Part shown: positions 16,934 to 25,913 of the stretch, piece after piece
Layout: every line of letters begins with the position of its first letter
Position numbering within the stretch: position 1 is the stretch's first letter
NCBI RefSeq assembly: GCF_002803085.1
Contig: NZ_NNBJ01000004.1
Location: 62,969-126,968 of the forward strand
From: Streptomyces sp. CB01201
GTDB lineage: Bacteria > Actinomycetota > Actinomycetes > Streptomycetales > Streptomycetaceae
Length of the DNA stretch: 64,000 nucleotides
Direction of reading: 5' to 3'
Translations under genes and position numbers: made by a program
The notes under the pieces: generated by a model
Seen by the model: the letters and a program-made list of their open reading frames with translations, nothing else
Told to the model about the DNA's origin: nothing
The model's database searches: none

Positions 16934-17135
16934 AGCCCCCGGAGTGCAGGTGGCGGTCGGTGAGGTCTGTCACACCGCTGTGACATGGAATGGACGCTTC
17001 TCGTACAGGTGATCCATAGATTTCTTCTTGCAGCCACCGCCCAGCCTCAACGGCCCCACCCGGCAGAGGAGGCGGCATGCGACCTCCACCTCATCCTCTC
17101 CGGCCCACCGGCCGCCCTGTTCCACGGAGTCGTTC

Positions 17136-18143
17136 ATGTCGACCTACACCCGCACCCCGCTCCGCGCCGCGATCACCGTCGCCGCCCTCGCCGGAGCCCT
17201 CCTCACCCCGGCCGCCGCGTTCGCGGCGACCTCCACCGCCGCCTCCGCCCCGGCCGCCGCCCAGCCGGCCGCCGACCGCTACGACGGCCAGAAGGTGCTC
17301 GTCTACAAGGACGCCGGACACGGTGTGATCGCCGTGCTCCGCAACGGTTCCGAGGGCCCCGAGGCCTGGCTGCGCGCGGTCGGCCCGAACTGGAAGCCGG
17401 GCGACGTCTGGGCGGTCAGGGTGATCGCCACGGTGAGCCGTCAGACGCCCAGCGACACGGCGAAGGAATACGTCCCCGGCCTCAAGGCGCAGCTGCTCAA
17501 GGCCGACACTGCCACGCCCGTCCTGCGGGTGACCGCGCCGGACGGCGCCGTGAAGACGTACGCACTGCCCAAGGGCACCGCGGCCAAGCCGACGGGTACG
17601 CCGTCGGCCAAGCCCAGCGGGCAGCCGGGCGGCACGACCACCAAGGGCTGCACGGTCTCCGTGACCAAGGGCATCGGGGCGGGCACGGACGCCATCCTGA
17701 CGATGGGCACCAAGGGGCCCTCGGTCACGTTCGCGGACGCCGACGGCACCCCGGCCCCGCGCCTGGGCAAGCTCGACCGTCAGCGTCCCAAGCTCCCCGA
17801 GTCGGCCGGCATCTACGCCGAGATCCTGAACCCGTACAGCGCCGCCCCGAAGCTGAAGTACAAGACGCAGGGTGGGTGGACCCTCCCCTACAGCTACCAC
17901 TCCTTCCCCAAGCTCCCCAAGGGGTGCGTCCTCGAAGGCGCTTCGGCCGCCAAGCCCGTCAACCCCACCGCCCAGTCCGCCGCCCAGACCACCGTCGTAC
18001 CCAAGGGCGCGGTCGCGGCCGGTGCCGAGTTCAAGCAGGGCGGCACCGACAAGGGCGCGCTGATCGCGGGCGGCGCGGCCGTCGCCGCGGCCGGTGGCCT
18101 CGGGTTCGTCGTGGTGCGGCGGCGCTCGGCCGCCCGTATCTGA
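17136..18143 (+). CDS. secreted surface protein with C-terminal membrane anchor
   Basis: A 335-residue exported protein. The signal peptide is MSTYTRTPLRAAITVAALAG with cleavage near AFA. The body includes LVYKDAGHGVIAVLRNGSEG, a Lys/Pro/Thr/Gly-rich linker (TAAKPTGTPSAKPSG) and GCTVSVTKGIGAG. The C-terminus is a hydrophobic stretch (ALIAGGAAVAAAGGLGFVVV) and a basic tail RRRSAARI, the layout of a sortase substrate, yet I find no LPxTG or LAxTG before it; the residues there are EFKQGGTDKG. The sortase gene begins 62 bases downstream, so it may be a substrate with an unusual signal or simply membrane-anchored. ATG 17136 fits the signal peptide and a CACGGAG site. Confidence 0.75.
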   Translation: MSTYTRTPLRAAITVAALAGALLTPAAAFAATSTAASAPAAAQPAADRYDGQKVLVYKDAGHGVIAVLRNGSEGPEAWLRAVGPNWKPGDVWAVRVIATVSRQTPSDTAKEYVPGLKAQLLKADTATPVLRVTAPDGAVKTYALPKGTAAKPTGTPSAKPSGQPGGTTTKGCTVSVTKGIGAGTDAILTMGTKGPSVTFADADGTPAPRLGKLDRQRPKLPESAGIYAEILNPYSAAPKLKYKTQGGWTLPYSYHSFPKLPKGCVLEGASAAKPVNPTAQSAAQTTVVPKGAVAAGAEFKQGGTDKGALIAGGAAVAAAGGLGFVVVRRRSAARI

Positions 18144-18205
18144 TCGCCCCGGCGGGCCTCCCTCCCGGGCGGCCCGCCGCTCTCCCGCCCTGACCGGAGC
18201 ACCCC

Positions 18206-18820
18206 ATGTCCCGCATCCGCGCCGCCCGTTCGGCCGCCGCCGCCCTGCTCGTCCTCGCCGTCGCGGTCACCGCCGCCGGGTGCGGCTCCGCCACCCCGAA
18301 GCCCACCCCGCCCCCCAGCGTCTCCGCCGCCTCCAGCGCCCCCGCGGCCACCAGGGCCGCCGTCGCCCTGCCTGCCTCCAAGCCGGTACGGGTGCGGATC
18401 CCGTCGGCCGGGGTCGACGCGAGCCCGATCCTGGATCTGGGGCTCGCCGCCGACGGCACCGTCGAGGTCCCCTCCGTCGCCGACGCCGAGCGCATCGGTT
18501 GGTACGACAAGGGCGTCACGCCCGGCCAGAAGGGGCCGGCCGTCCTCATCGGACACTTCGACACCGTGAAGGGACCCGCGGTCCTGCGGAACGTCTCCCA
18601 GGTCAGGGTCGGCGACACCGTCTCGGTCACCCGGGCCGACGGCAGGACCGTCGAGTTCGAGGTCAGGGCGCTGGAGCAGGTCGACAAGAAGACCTTCCCG
18701 ACCCAGAAGGTGTACGGCGACACCGACCGCCCCGAGCTGCGGATCGTGACCTGCGGCGGCGAGCTCACCGGCGGCCACCGCCCGGACAACATCATCCTGT
18801 ACGCGGATCTGGTGGCCTGA
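18206..18820 (+). CDS. class F-type sortase
   Basis: A 204-residue cysteine transpeptidase with a lipoprotein-like N-terminus (hydrophobic core ending AAGC) and a Pro/Ala linker. The sortase domain covers about residues 60-204: VRIPSAGVDASPI, VLIGHFDTVKG (catalytic His), LRIVTCGGELTGG (catalytic Cys) and HRPDNIILYA (Arg). The short length and the domain signature fit actinobacterial class F (and E-like) sortases. It sits directly after the surface-protein gene 17136-18143, which suggests that the two work together. Confidence 0.88.
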   Translation: MSRIRAARSAAAALLVLAVAVTAAGCGSATPKPTPPPSVSAASSAPAATRAAVALPASKPVRVRIPSAGVDASPILDLGLAADGTVEVPSVADAERIGWYDKGVTPGQKGPAVLIGHFDTVKGPAVLRNVSQVRVGDTVSVTRADGRTVEFEVRALEQVDKKTFPTQKVYGDTDRPELRIVTCGGELTGGHRPDNIILYADLVA

Positions 18821-18858
18821 GCTGAACCCGCCCCGGGGGCGTGAGGCAGAATCGGGCC

Positions 18859-19491
18859 ATGACGAGCCCCACGCCGCCCGCCGAGCCGGCCTACGCCGAC
18901 CGGACCTACCGCTCAGCCCCCGGTATCGCCGGCGGGGCGCTGCTCCTCGCGCTCGCCCTGTGGCTCGGCGTCGACGCCGTGGTCCAGGGCAGCGGCAACG
19001 CGCCCTGGCTCTCGCTGGCCGTACTGCTGTGGGTGGTGCCGCTGATCGTCGCGTTCAGTTTCCGCCCGGTGGTGCTCGCGAGCGCCGACCGGATGCTCGT
19101 GCGCAACCCGTTCCGCACGATCACGCTGCCGTGGGCCTCGGTCGCGGACGTACGGGCCGGGTACTCCAGCGAGGTCTTCGACCAGTCGGGCGCCAAGTAC
19201 CAGCTGTGGTCCATCCCCGTCTCGCTGCGCCGGCGCAAGCAGGCCGCCCGCCGCCGGGCGCGCGACGCGGCCGTCGGCGGACAGCCGCAGGCGTCGGTCC
19301 CGGCCGACGTCGCCGACCGGGCGCGGATGGCACCCACCGACCAGTCCATCCGGGACCTGCGCGACCTGGCCGAGGAGAACGCCGCCCGCGAGGGCGCGCA
19401 GGGGCCGGTGAGCATCCGCTGGGCGTACGAGATCATCGCGCCTGCGGCCGCCGGTGCGGTCCTGTTCGTCGTCCTGCTCATCATCGGCTGA
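18859..19491 (+). CDS. PH-domain (bPH) membrane protein
   Basis: A 210-residue protein with two N-terminal hydrophobic segments (about residues 18-60), a bacterial PH-like domain (LASADRMLVRNPFRTITLPW, then VADVRAGYS), a basic stretch (RRRKQAARRRARDA), and a C-terminal transmembrane segment (AGAVLFVVLLIIG). Such proteins are common and of unknown function in Streptomyces. ATG 18859 is preceded at the right distance by CAGAAT (18847-18852), so the transcript may be leaderless. It is convergent with the glycosyltransferase gene. Confidence 0.75.
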   Translation: MTSPTPPAEPAYADRTYRSAPGIAGGALLLALALWLGVDAVVQGSGNAPWLSLAVLLWVVPLIVAFSFRPVVLASADRMLVRNPFRTITLPWASVADVRAGYSSEVFDQSGAKYQLWSIPVSLRRRKQAARRRARDAAVGGQPQASVPADVADRARMAPTDQSIRDLRDLAEENAAREGAQGPVSIRWAYEIIAPAAAGAVLFVVLLIIG

Positions 19492-19521
19492 GACCCCGCA
19501 CCCGGGCCGTACGGGAACGCC

Positions 19522-19542
19522 CGGCCCGCTCACGGCGGGCCG
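19522..19542. terminator. short bidirectional hairpin
   Basis: CGGCCCGC and GCGGGCCG pair perfectly over 8 bp around a 5-base loop, overlapping the end of the minus-strand glycosyltransferase gene. Confidence 0.4.
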
Positions 19543-20753
19543 TTCCACACCAGGAGCATGTACGCGCCGAGCCAGGCCGAGGACAGGGTGGCCGCGCCGA
19601 GCACCAGGGCGGTCACCGTGCGGCGGGCCCGCGCGAGCATGAGCGCGACCGGGAGCAGCAGCGGAAAGCCCGGGACCAGGAAGCGGGCGCGCGGGAAGTA
19701 GACGCCGCCGCTGCCGAGCACGACGACCAGCAGGGCGCCCGTGAACACCAGGAGCACCAGCGGCTGGCGGTCGGCGAGCGAGAGCAGGTACAGCGCGCCG
19801 GCCGCGATCAGGACCGCGGTGACCAGCACCAGGAACAGGGGCGGCCGGTTCGCGTACACCAGCAGGGCGCGCATGTCGCGCAGGGTGCCGATGCCGCCGT
19901 CCCACTGGTTGTCCCACACCTTCTGCACCGCGAAGTAGCCGTCCCAGCGGCCGATCCGCACCCCCACCCAGGCCACGTACGCGCACCAGCCGACCGGCGC
20001 CAGCAGACCGCCCGCCACCGGCCGCCACTCCCAGCGGCGGCCGCGCACCAGGGCGGCGAGGGCCGCGAGCGAGACCGCGGCGGCGATCGCGATGCCGGTG
20101 GGACGGGTCAGCCCGGCGAGCGCCGCGAGGGAGCCCGCCCAGAGCCAGCGCCGGTTCAGCGCGCAGTACAGCGCCCATGCCGTGAGCGCCGTGAACAGGG
20201 ACTCGGTGTAGCCCATCCACTGGACCACCCCGACCGGCAGCGCGGCCCACAACACCGTGAGCCAGGTGCCCGTGCGCCGTCCGTGCAGCCGGTCGCCCAC
20301 CGCGAACACCCCGCACGCGGCGACCAGCGAGAACCCGACCGCGAGCACGAGCGCGACGCTGGCCCGCGAGCCCGGTGTGACGGCGGCGACCGCCTTCACC
20401 AGGACCGGATACAGCGGGAAGAAGGCGAGATCGTTCAACTCGCCTGCGTGCAGGGCGTGTTCATAGCCGTGGTCGGCGATGTCGAGGTACCAGTTGGAGT
20501 CCCAGGACTTGGCGAGCACCGGCCACAGGCCGCGGTGCTGTACGTGCGCCCACTTGGCGAGGACGAGGGTGCCGAAGAGGCGGACGGCGAGATAGCCGAG
20601 CAGTGCGGGCCCGGCGTACGCGAGCGCGGTGCGCGCCCGCTCCCGGGCCGGGGAGCGCCCGCCGGTGCCGTGCGGGGCCGGATGGCGGCGGGCGGCGGGG
20701 ACGGGTCTGGGGCGGACCGTGGTCGTCGTTGGGGGCGGCGCGGTCGGGGGCAC
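19530..20753 (-). CDS. polytopic membrane glycosyltransferase (mannosyltransferase-like, GT-C fold)
   Basis: A 407-residue protein with about ten transmembrane segments. The first extracytoplasmic loop holds WDSNWYLDIADHGYEHA, the Asp-containing loop typical of GT-C enzymes that use polyprenyl-phosphate sugars. FFPLYPVLVKA, QWMGYTESLFTALTAW and LTRPTGIAIA match PIG-V-like mannosyltransferases, which act outside the membrane. Substrate and acceptor are unknown. GTG 20753 is chosen for an AAGGAG ribosome site 8 bases upstream; the frame extends further but without support. Confidence 0.8.
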   Translation of the reverse strand: MPPTAPPPTTTTVRPRPVPAARRHPAPHGTGGRSPARERARTALAYAGPALLGYLAVRLFGTLVLAKWAHVQHRGLWPVLAKSWDSNWYLDIADHGYEHALHAGELNDLAFFPLYPVLVKAVAAVTPGSRASVALVLAVGFSLVAACGVFAVGDRLHGRRTGTWLTVLWAALPVGVVQWMGYTESLFTALTAWALYCALNRRWLWAGSLAALAGLTRPTGIAIAAAVSLAALAALVRGRRWEWRPVAGGLLAPVGWCAYVAWVGVRIGRWDGYFAVQKVWDNQWDGGIGTLRDMRALLVYANRPPLFLVLVTAVLIAAGALYLLSLADRQPLVLLVFTGALLVVVLGSGGVYFPRARFLVPGFPLLLPVALMLARARRTVTALVLGAATLSSAWLGAYMLLVWNGPP

Positions 20754-20869
20754 TGCGACAGCTCCTTGGCTCGGACGCGGCGAAGAGTACGGGTCACCCT
20801 TTCTCGCCCGCCCCCGCCGGATGCGGCACCGCTGCGTCAACTGCCGTACGAAATCACCCGAAAGCAGGA

Positions 20870-20901
20870 CCGGGGCGGTGGTCCCTTGACCACCGCCCCG
20901 G
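20870..20901 (-). terminator. terminator after the phosphorylase-mutase operon
   Basis: 14-base perfect arms (20870-20883 and 20888-20901) around CCTT, 24 bases past the mutase stop codon. Confidence 0.75.
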
Positions 20902-20925
20902 CTGTTCCACCCTGTTGACCGGCCG

Positions 20926-22587
20926 TCAGATACCGGCGGCCGCCGCGAGGTCCTTCTTGATCCCGGCGAGCAGCTCGGCGCCCTTGGCGCGGGCCGCTTC
21001 CAGCTCGTCGGCGGAGCCGACCGGCACGACGACCTCCAGGTAGCACTTGAGCTTGGGCTCGGTGCCGCTGGGGCGCACGATCACCCGGGCGCCCTCCAGG
21101 TAGTAGCGCAGACCGTCGGTGGGCGGCAGCTGCTCGGTGCCCTCCGTGAGGTCCTCCGCCTTGGTGACGGCGAGGCCGGCGAGCGCGGTCGGCGGCTGCT
21201 CGCGCAGCCGGGCCATCGCGTCCGAGATCACCGTCAGGTCCTCCACGCGGACCGACAGCTGGTCGGTGGCGTGCAGGCCGTGCGCGAGCGCCAGCTCGTC
21301 CAGCAGGTCCAGGACCGTGCGGCCCTGCTCCTTCAGGACGGAGGCGAGTTCGGCGAAGACCAGGGCGGCCGTGATGCCGTCCTTGTCGCGCACGCCCTCG
21401 GGGTCGACGCAGTAGCCGAGCGCCTCCTCGTAGCCGTAGCGCAGACCGTCCACGCGGGCGATCCACTTGAACCCGGTGAGCGTCTCCTCGTAGCCGAGCC
21501 CCGCCGCCTCGGCGATGCGGCCGAGCAGCGAGGACGACACGATCGACTCGGCGAACACGCCGGTCACGCCCTTGGTGACCAGGTGGGCGGCGAGCAGCGC
21601 GCCGACCTCGTCGCCGCGCAGCATCCGCCACTCGCCGTCGCGGCCCTTGACCGCGGCCGCGCAGCGGTCGGCGTCCGGGTCGTTGGCGAGCACGAGATCC
21701 ACCCCGCCGTCCCGGCTCTCGCTGCGGCGGGCCGTGGCGAACGCCAGGTCCATCGCGCCCGGCTCCTCCGGGTTGGGGAAGGCGACCGTCGGGAACGCCG
21801 GGTCGGGCTCGGCCTGTTCGGCCACCAGCACCGGCTCGGGGAACCCGGCCCGCGCGAACGCGGCGAGCAGCACGTCCTTGCCGACGCCGTGCATCGCCGT
21901 GTAGACGACGTTCGCGGTACGGGGCGAGCCCTCGGTCAGGACCGCGTCCGTACGCGCCAGATAGGCGTCCAGGACCTCCTCGCCGAGCACCTCCCAGCCG
22001 CTCTCGGGCCGCGGCACGTCGTGCAGCGAGGCGACCGCGTCGATCTCGGCGGCGATCTCCGCGTCCGACGGCGGCACGATCTGCGAGCCGTCGCCGAGGT
22101 AGACCTTGTAGCCGTTGTCCCGCGGCGGGTTGTGACTGGCCGTCACCTCGACGCCCGCGACGGCGCCCAAGTGCCTTATGGCGTAGGCGAGTACGGGCGT
22201 CGGCAGCGGCCGGGGGAGGACCGTGGCCCTCAGCCCGGCACCGACCATGACGGCCGCCGTGTCCCGCGCGAAGTCCGCGGACTTGTAGCGGGCGTCGTAG
22301 CCGATGACGACGAGCCCGTCGCCCTGGCCCTTCGCCTTCAGGTACGCGGCGAGCCCGGCGGCGGCCCGGATGACGACCGAACGGTTCATCCGCATCGGCC
22401 CGGCGCCCAGCTCGCCGCGCAGCCCGGCGGTGCCGAACTGCAGCGTGCCGCTGAACCGCGCGGCCAGCTCCGCCGCGTGCTCGGCGTCCGCCGAACTCTC
22501 GATGAGCTTGGCCAGCTCTTCGCGGGTCTCACTGTCGGGGTCCTCGGCCAGCCAGGCCTCGGCCCGCGCGATCAGGTCCTGCGTCAC
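20926..22587 (-). CDS. PGM2-type phosphohexo/phosphopentomutase
   Basis: A 553-residue alpha-D-phosphohexomutase superfamily member. Seen: FGTAGLRGELGAGPMRMN, the phosphoserine loop VEVTASHNPPRDNGYK (Ser151), the metal loop ANDPDADRC, the sugar-binding LTGFKWIARV and the phosphate-binding RPSGTEPKLKCY. The GFKWI block and the length are those of the PGM2 branch, whose characterised members interconvert ribose- or deoxyribose-1- and 5-phosphate as well as glucose phosphates. Sitting 35 bases after the purine nucleoside phosphorylase gene, it probably supplies the phosphopentomutase step that connects the phosphorylase to DeoC. It is often annotated phosphomannomutase. GTG 22587 has AAAGG upstream. 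Confidence 0.88.
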   Translation of the reverse strand: MTQDLIARAEAWLAEDPDSETREELAKLIESSADAEHAAELAARFSGTLQFGTAGLRGELGAGPMRMNRSVVIRAAAGLAAYLKAKGQGDGLVVIGYDARYKSADFARDTAAVMVGAGLRATVLPRPLPTPVLAYAIRHLGAVAGVEVTASHNPPRDNGYKVYLGDGSQIVPPSDAEIAAEIDAVASLHDVPRPESGWEVLGEEVLDAYLARTDAVLTEGSPRTANVVYTAMHGVGKDVLLAAFARAGFPEPVLVAEQAEPDPAFPTVAFPNPEEPGAMDLAFATARRSESRDGGVDLVLANDPDADRCAAAVKGRDGEWRMLRGDEVGALLAAHLVTKGVTGVFAESIVSSSLLGRIAEAAGLGYEETLTGFKWIARVDGLRYGYEEALGYCVDPEGVRDKDGITAALVFAELASVLKEQGRTVLDLLDELALAHGLHATDQLSVRVEDLTVISDAMARLREQPPTALAGLAVTKAEDLTEGTEQLPPTDGLRYYLEGARVIVRPSGTEPKLKCYLEVVVPVGSADELEAARAKGAELLAGIKKDLAAAAGI

Positions 22588-22622
22588 GTTGTCAGCCTTT
22601 CGCGAGAAGGGACGGGAAGGGA

Positions 22623-23447
22623 TCAGATGCGGTCGAGTACCCGGGTGAGCAGCTCGCCCATGCGCGCCGCCGAGTCGCGGCCCGCCTGGAGCACCTCTTC
22701 GTGGTTGAGCGGCTCGCCGGTCAGGCCGGCGGCGAGGTTGGTGACCAGCGAGATCCCGAGGACCTCGGCACCGGCCTCGCGGGCGGCGATGGCTTCCAGC
22801 ACGGTCGACATGCCGACCAGGTCGCCGCCGAGCACGCGGACCATGTTGATCTCGGCCGGGGTCTCGTAGTGCGGGCCGGGGAACTGGACGTACACGCCCT
22901 CCTCCAGCGACGCGTCGACCTCCTTGCACAGCGCGCGCAGGCGCGGCGAGTACAGGTCGGTCAGGTCCACGAAGTTGGCGCCGATGATCGGCGAGGTGGC
23001 CGTCAGGTTGATGTGGTCGCTGATCAGGACCGGCTGGCCCGGGCGCATGCCCTCGCGCAGACCGCCGCAGCCGTTGGTCAGGACGACGGTCTTGCAGCCC
23101 GCGGCGACGGCGGTGCGCACGCCGTGCGAGACGGAGGCGACACCGCGGCCCTCGTAGAAGTGGGTGCGGCCGAGGAAGACCAGGACGCGCTTGTCACCGA
23201 TCTTGTACGAGCGGATCTTGCCGCCGTGGCCCTGGACGGCCGGCGCGGGGAAGCCCGGCAGCTCGGTCACGGGGAACTCGGCCTCGGGGGCGCCGAGGGC
23301 GTCGACGGCCGGCGCCCAGCCGGAGCCCATCACCAGGGCGACGTCGTGGGTCTCGGCGCCGGTGAGCTCGCGCAGGCGCGCGGCGGCGGCGTCGGCGGCA
23401 GCGTAGGGGTCGTCCTGGAGCAGGTCCGGGGTGGCAGATGCGTTCAC
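22623..23447 (-). CDS. purine nucleoside phosphorylase
   Basis: A 274-residue trimeric-type purine nucleoside phosphorylase. Seen: [16 protein letters not shown], the phosphate-binding [55 protein letters not shown] and [14 protein letters not shown], with late [19 protein letters not shown]. It splits inosine, guanosine and their deoxy forms with phosphate to the base plus (deoxy)ribose-1-phosphate. The start is GTG 23447. It is first in an operon with the mutase, and the CTACGCGCGTAG operator lies 115 bases upstream, so this promoter has a leader of moderate length. Confidence 0.94.
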   Translation of the reverse strand: MNASATPDLLQDDPYAAADAAAARLRELTGAETHDVALVMGSGWAPAVDALGAPEAEFPVTELPGFPAPAVQGHGGKIRSYKIGDKRVLVFLGRTHFYEGRGVASVSHGVRTAVAAGCKTVVLTNGCGGLREGMRPGQPVLISDHINLTATSPIIGANFVDLTDLYSPRLRALCKEVDASLEEGVYVQFPGPHYETPAEINMVRVLGGDLVGMSTVLEAIAAREAGAEVLGISLVTNLAAGLTGEPLNHEEVLQAGRDSAARMGELLTRVLDRI

Positions 23448-23532
23448 TGAGTCTCTCGCCTCGCGAAGGAACGTCGTCCCGCCCGGTGACTGTCCGGCCG
23501 GGTCCGGGGGGTTTTCCCCCGGTAAAGAAGAT

Positions 23533-23573
23533 GTACGCGCATGAGCGTAACCGCTGAAGTCCTACGCGCGTAG
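23533..23573 (-). promoter_or_regulatory. operator CTACGCGCGTAG upstream of the phosphorylase gene, with a weaker second copy
   Basis: The perfect palindrome is at 23562-23573. A degenerate copy sharing 8 of 12 bases is at 23533-23544 (GTACGCGCATGA). TACGCT on the minus strand, 12 bases after the palindrome, is a possible -10 element. A pair of sites could allow cooperative repression. Confidence 0.55.
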
Positions 23574-23658
23574 ATGTGCAGGATAACGGACCTGCCGGAT
23601 CCGTTTGTGGCTTCGTACGAAAGCCCGGCCGCGGGCCGTCGCTGACCTGCGAGAGGGG

Positions 23659-24096
23659 TCAGCAGGGGCGCTTGCGCAGCTCCATCACGTAGTCGTGCGG
23701 GGCGCCCGCGGACTCCGCCGCGTCGGCCAGCTCGCCCAGGTAACGGGCCGAGGGCAGACCGCCCTCGTACCCGTTCAGGACGTAGAGCCAGGCCGCCTCC
23801 TCGCCGTCCAGCGTGTGCACCCGCACCCGCATCCGGCGGTAGATGTCGAGCCCGACCCCCTCCCACCGGTCCATCGACTCCTCGTCGAGCGGCGCGATGT
23901 CGTAGAGGGCGACGAAGACCTGCGAGCGGGGTGCCTCGACGATCGTCGCGAGGGCGCCTTCCCAGCCCATCTGCTCCCCGCCGAACGTCAGGCGCCAGCC
24001 GTTGAGCCAGCCGGTGCCGCGCAGCGGAGAGTGCGGGGCGCGGCGGGTCATCAGCCGCGGATCCAGGTTGCCGGCGTACGCGGCGTAGAGCGACAT
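23659..24096 (-). CDS. gamma-glutamylcyclotransferase-like protein
   Basis: A 145-residue GGCT-fold protein: LYAAYAGNLDPRLMTRRAP supplies the YxGNLD start loop seen in this family (usually YGSNL), followed by GWRLTFGGEQMGWEGALATI and VALYDIAPLDEESMDRWEGV, where the Asp/Glu cluster sits near the active-site acid. Members cyclise gamma-glutamyl amines or are of unknown function. ATG 24096 is chosen because the motif begins at residue 5; TACCCT lies 7 bases upstream on the minus strand, suggesting a leaderless message. It is divergent from the flavoprotein gene. Confidence 0.8.
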   Translation of the reverse strand: MSLYAAYAGNLDPRLMTRRAPHSPLRGTGWLNGWRLTFGGEQMGWEGALATIVEAPRSQVFVALYDIAPLDEESMDRWEGVGLDIYRRMRVRVHTLDGEEAAWLYVLNGYEGGLPSARYLGELADAAESAGAPHDYVMELRKRPC

Positions 24097-24319
24097 GGTG
24101 TCGAGGGTACGACAGTGGCCCACCGGGGCAGTTCGCGCCGCCCGCCACCGCCGGGCCCCCTCCGTATCCCGCCAAGCGGCCGAATGGCGCCCCCGGGGCG
24201 AAGACACTTGAAGCGTGCGGGACAATGAAGTACGTACTGCGTTCCCCCGGGGCCCCGCCCCGGACCCCCGGCCGGGCGGGCAGGCAGGCCGGGATCGACA
24301 CTACGAGGCGGACTTTTTC

Positions 24320-25759
24320 GTGACGCGGATCGTGATCATCGGTGGCGGACCGGGCGGATACGAGGCGGCCCTGGTGGGCGCCCAGCTCGGCGCGGAGGTG
24401 ACCGTCGTGGACTGCGACGGTCTGGGCGGGGCGTCGGTGCTCACCGACTGCGTGCCGTCGAAGACCCTGATTGCGACGGCCGAGGTGATGACCACCTTCG
24501 ACTCTTCGTACGAGGAGTTGGGCATCCTCGTCGCCGACGACACGCCCCCCGAGGAGCAGGCGGCGCGCGTCGTCGGCGTGGACCTCGGCAAGGTCAACCG
24601 ACGCGTCAAGCGCCTCGCGCTCGCCCAGTCCCACGACATCACCGCCTCCGTGACCCGGGCGGGCGCCCGCGTCATGCGCGGCCGCGGCCGGCTCGCCGGG
24701 CCCCAGGGCATCGACGGCACCCGCGACGTGATCGTGACGGCCGCCGACGGCACCGAGGAGATGCTCACCGCCGAGGCCGTGCTGATCGCCACCGGCGGCA
24801 GCCCGCGCGAGCTGCCCGACGCGCAGCCCGACGGCGAGCGCATCCTCAACTGGACGCAGGTGTACGACCTGGACGAGCTGCCCGAGGAACTCATCGTGGT
24901 CGGCTCCGGCGTCACCGGCGCCGAGTTCGCGGGCGCCTACCAGGCGCTCGGCTCCAAGGTCACCCTCGTCTCGTCCCGCGACCGCGTGCTGCCCGGCGAG
25001 GACCCGGACGCGGCCGCCGTCCTGGAGGACGTGTTCCGCCGCCGCGGCATGAACGTCATGGCCCGCTCGCGCGCCGAGTCCGCCAAGCGCGTCGGCGACC
25101 GCGTCGAGGTCACCCTCTCCGACGGCCGGGTCATCAGCGGCAGCCACTGCCTGATGGCCGTCGGCGCGATCCCCAACACCGCCAACATGGGTCTTGAGGA
25201 GTCGGGCGTACGCCTCAAGGACTCCGGCCACATCTGGACCGACAAGGTCTCGCGCACCTCCGCCCCCGGCGTGTACGCGGCCGGAGACGTGACCGGCATC
25301 TTCGCGCTCGCCTCGGTCGCCGCCATGCAGGGCCGCATCGCGATGTACCACTTCCTCGGTGACGCGGTGGCCCCGCTGAACCTGAAGACGGTCTCCTCCA
25401 ACGTCTTCACCGACCCCGAGATCGCCACCGTCGGCTACACCCAGGCCGACGTGGACGCGGGCAAGATCGACGCCCGGGTGGTGAAGCTCCCGCTGCTGCG
25501 CAACCCGCGCGCCAAGATGCAGGGCATCCGGGACGGCTTCGTCAAGATCTTCTGCCGTCCGGGCACCGGCATCATCGTGGGCGGCTGTGTCGTCGCACCG
25601 CGCGCCAGTGAACTGATCCATCCGATCTCGATCGCCGTCGACAACAATCTGACGGTGGAGCAGATCGCGAATGCGTTCACCGTGTACCCGTCGCTGTCGG
25701 GCTCGATCGCCGAAGTGGCCCGTCAGCTGCACACCCGCAAGAAGGCCGGAGAGGCGTAA
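24320..25759 (+). CDS. flavoprotein pyridine nucleotide-disulfide reductase family (LpdA-like NAD(P)H-quinone reductase)
   Basis: A 479-residue FAD/NAD(P) reductase. The FAD motif IVIIGGGPGGYEAA is at the N-terminus, the NAD(P) motif VVGSGVTGAEFAGAY is central and VYAAGDVTG is late, with a dimerisation domain (FTDPEIATVGYTQADV). The redox-site segment reads GGASVLTDCVPSKT: only one of the two Cys of the usual CxxxxC is present. That is the state of mycobacterial LpdA (Rv3303c), which reduces quinones rather than a disulfide. GTG 24320 places the FAD motif at the start; the frame stays open further upstream. Confidence 0.85.
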   Translation: MTRIVIIGGGPGGYEAALVGAQLGAEVTVVDCDGLGGASVLTDCVPSKTLIATAEVMTTFDSSYEELGILVADDTPPEEQAARVVGVDLGKVNRRVKRLALAQSHDITASVTRAGARVMRGRGRLAGPQGIDGTRDVIVTAADGTEEMLTAEAVLIATGGSPRELPDAQPDGERILNWTQVYDLDELPEELIVVGSGVTGAEFAGAYQALGSKVTLVSSRDRVLPGEDPDAAAVLEDVFRRRGMNVMARSRAESAKRVGDRVEVTLSDGRVISGSHCLMAVGAIPNTANMGLEESGVRLKDSGHIWTDKVSRTSAPGVYAAGDVTGIFALASVAAMQGRIAMYHFLGDAVAPLNLKTVSSNVFTDPEIATVGYTQADVDAGKIDARVVKLPLLRNPRAKMQGIRDGFVKIFCRPGTGIIVGGCVVAPRASELIHPISIAVDNNLTVEQIANAFTVYPSLSGSIAEVARQLHTRKKAGEA

Positions 25760-25876
25760 CTCCCCTGGTGGGGCGGGGGGTTGGCGCGTGGGGCACGGTG
25801 TCCTGGAGGTTACGGCCAGGCATATACCACTCGACGACCCCCTTTGAGTGCACCTTCTGTTATTCGGCGCAAACTG

Positions 25877-25913
25877 CTGAAAACATTCGGCCGCCCAAGT
25901 TACTGTCAGTTTC
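25877..25913 (+). promoter_or_regulatory. predicted leaderless promoter of the DeoR-type regulator
   Basis: CTGAAA (25877-25882), an 18-base spacer and TACTGT (25901-25906) end 7 bases before the GTG at 25914. No ribosome-binding sequence is visible, in keeping with a leaderless transcript. No copy of the 12-bp nucleoside operator is present here. Confidence 0.5.
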
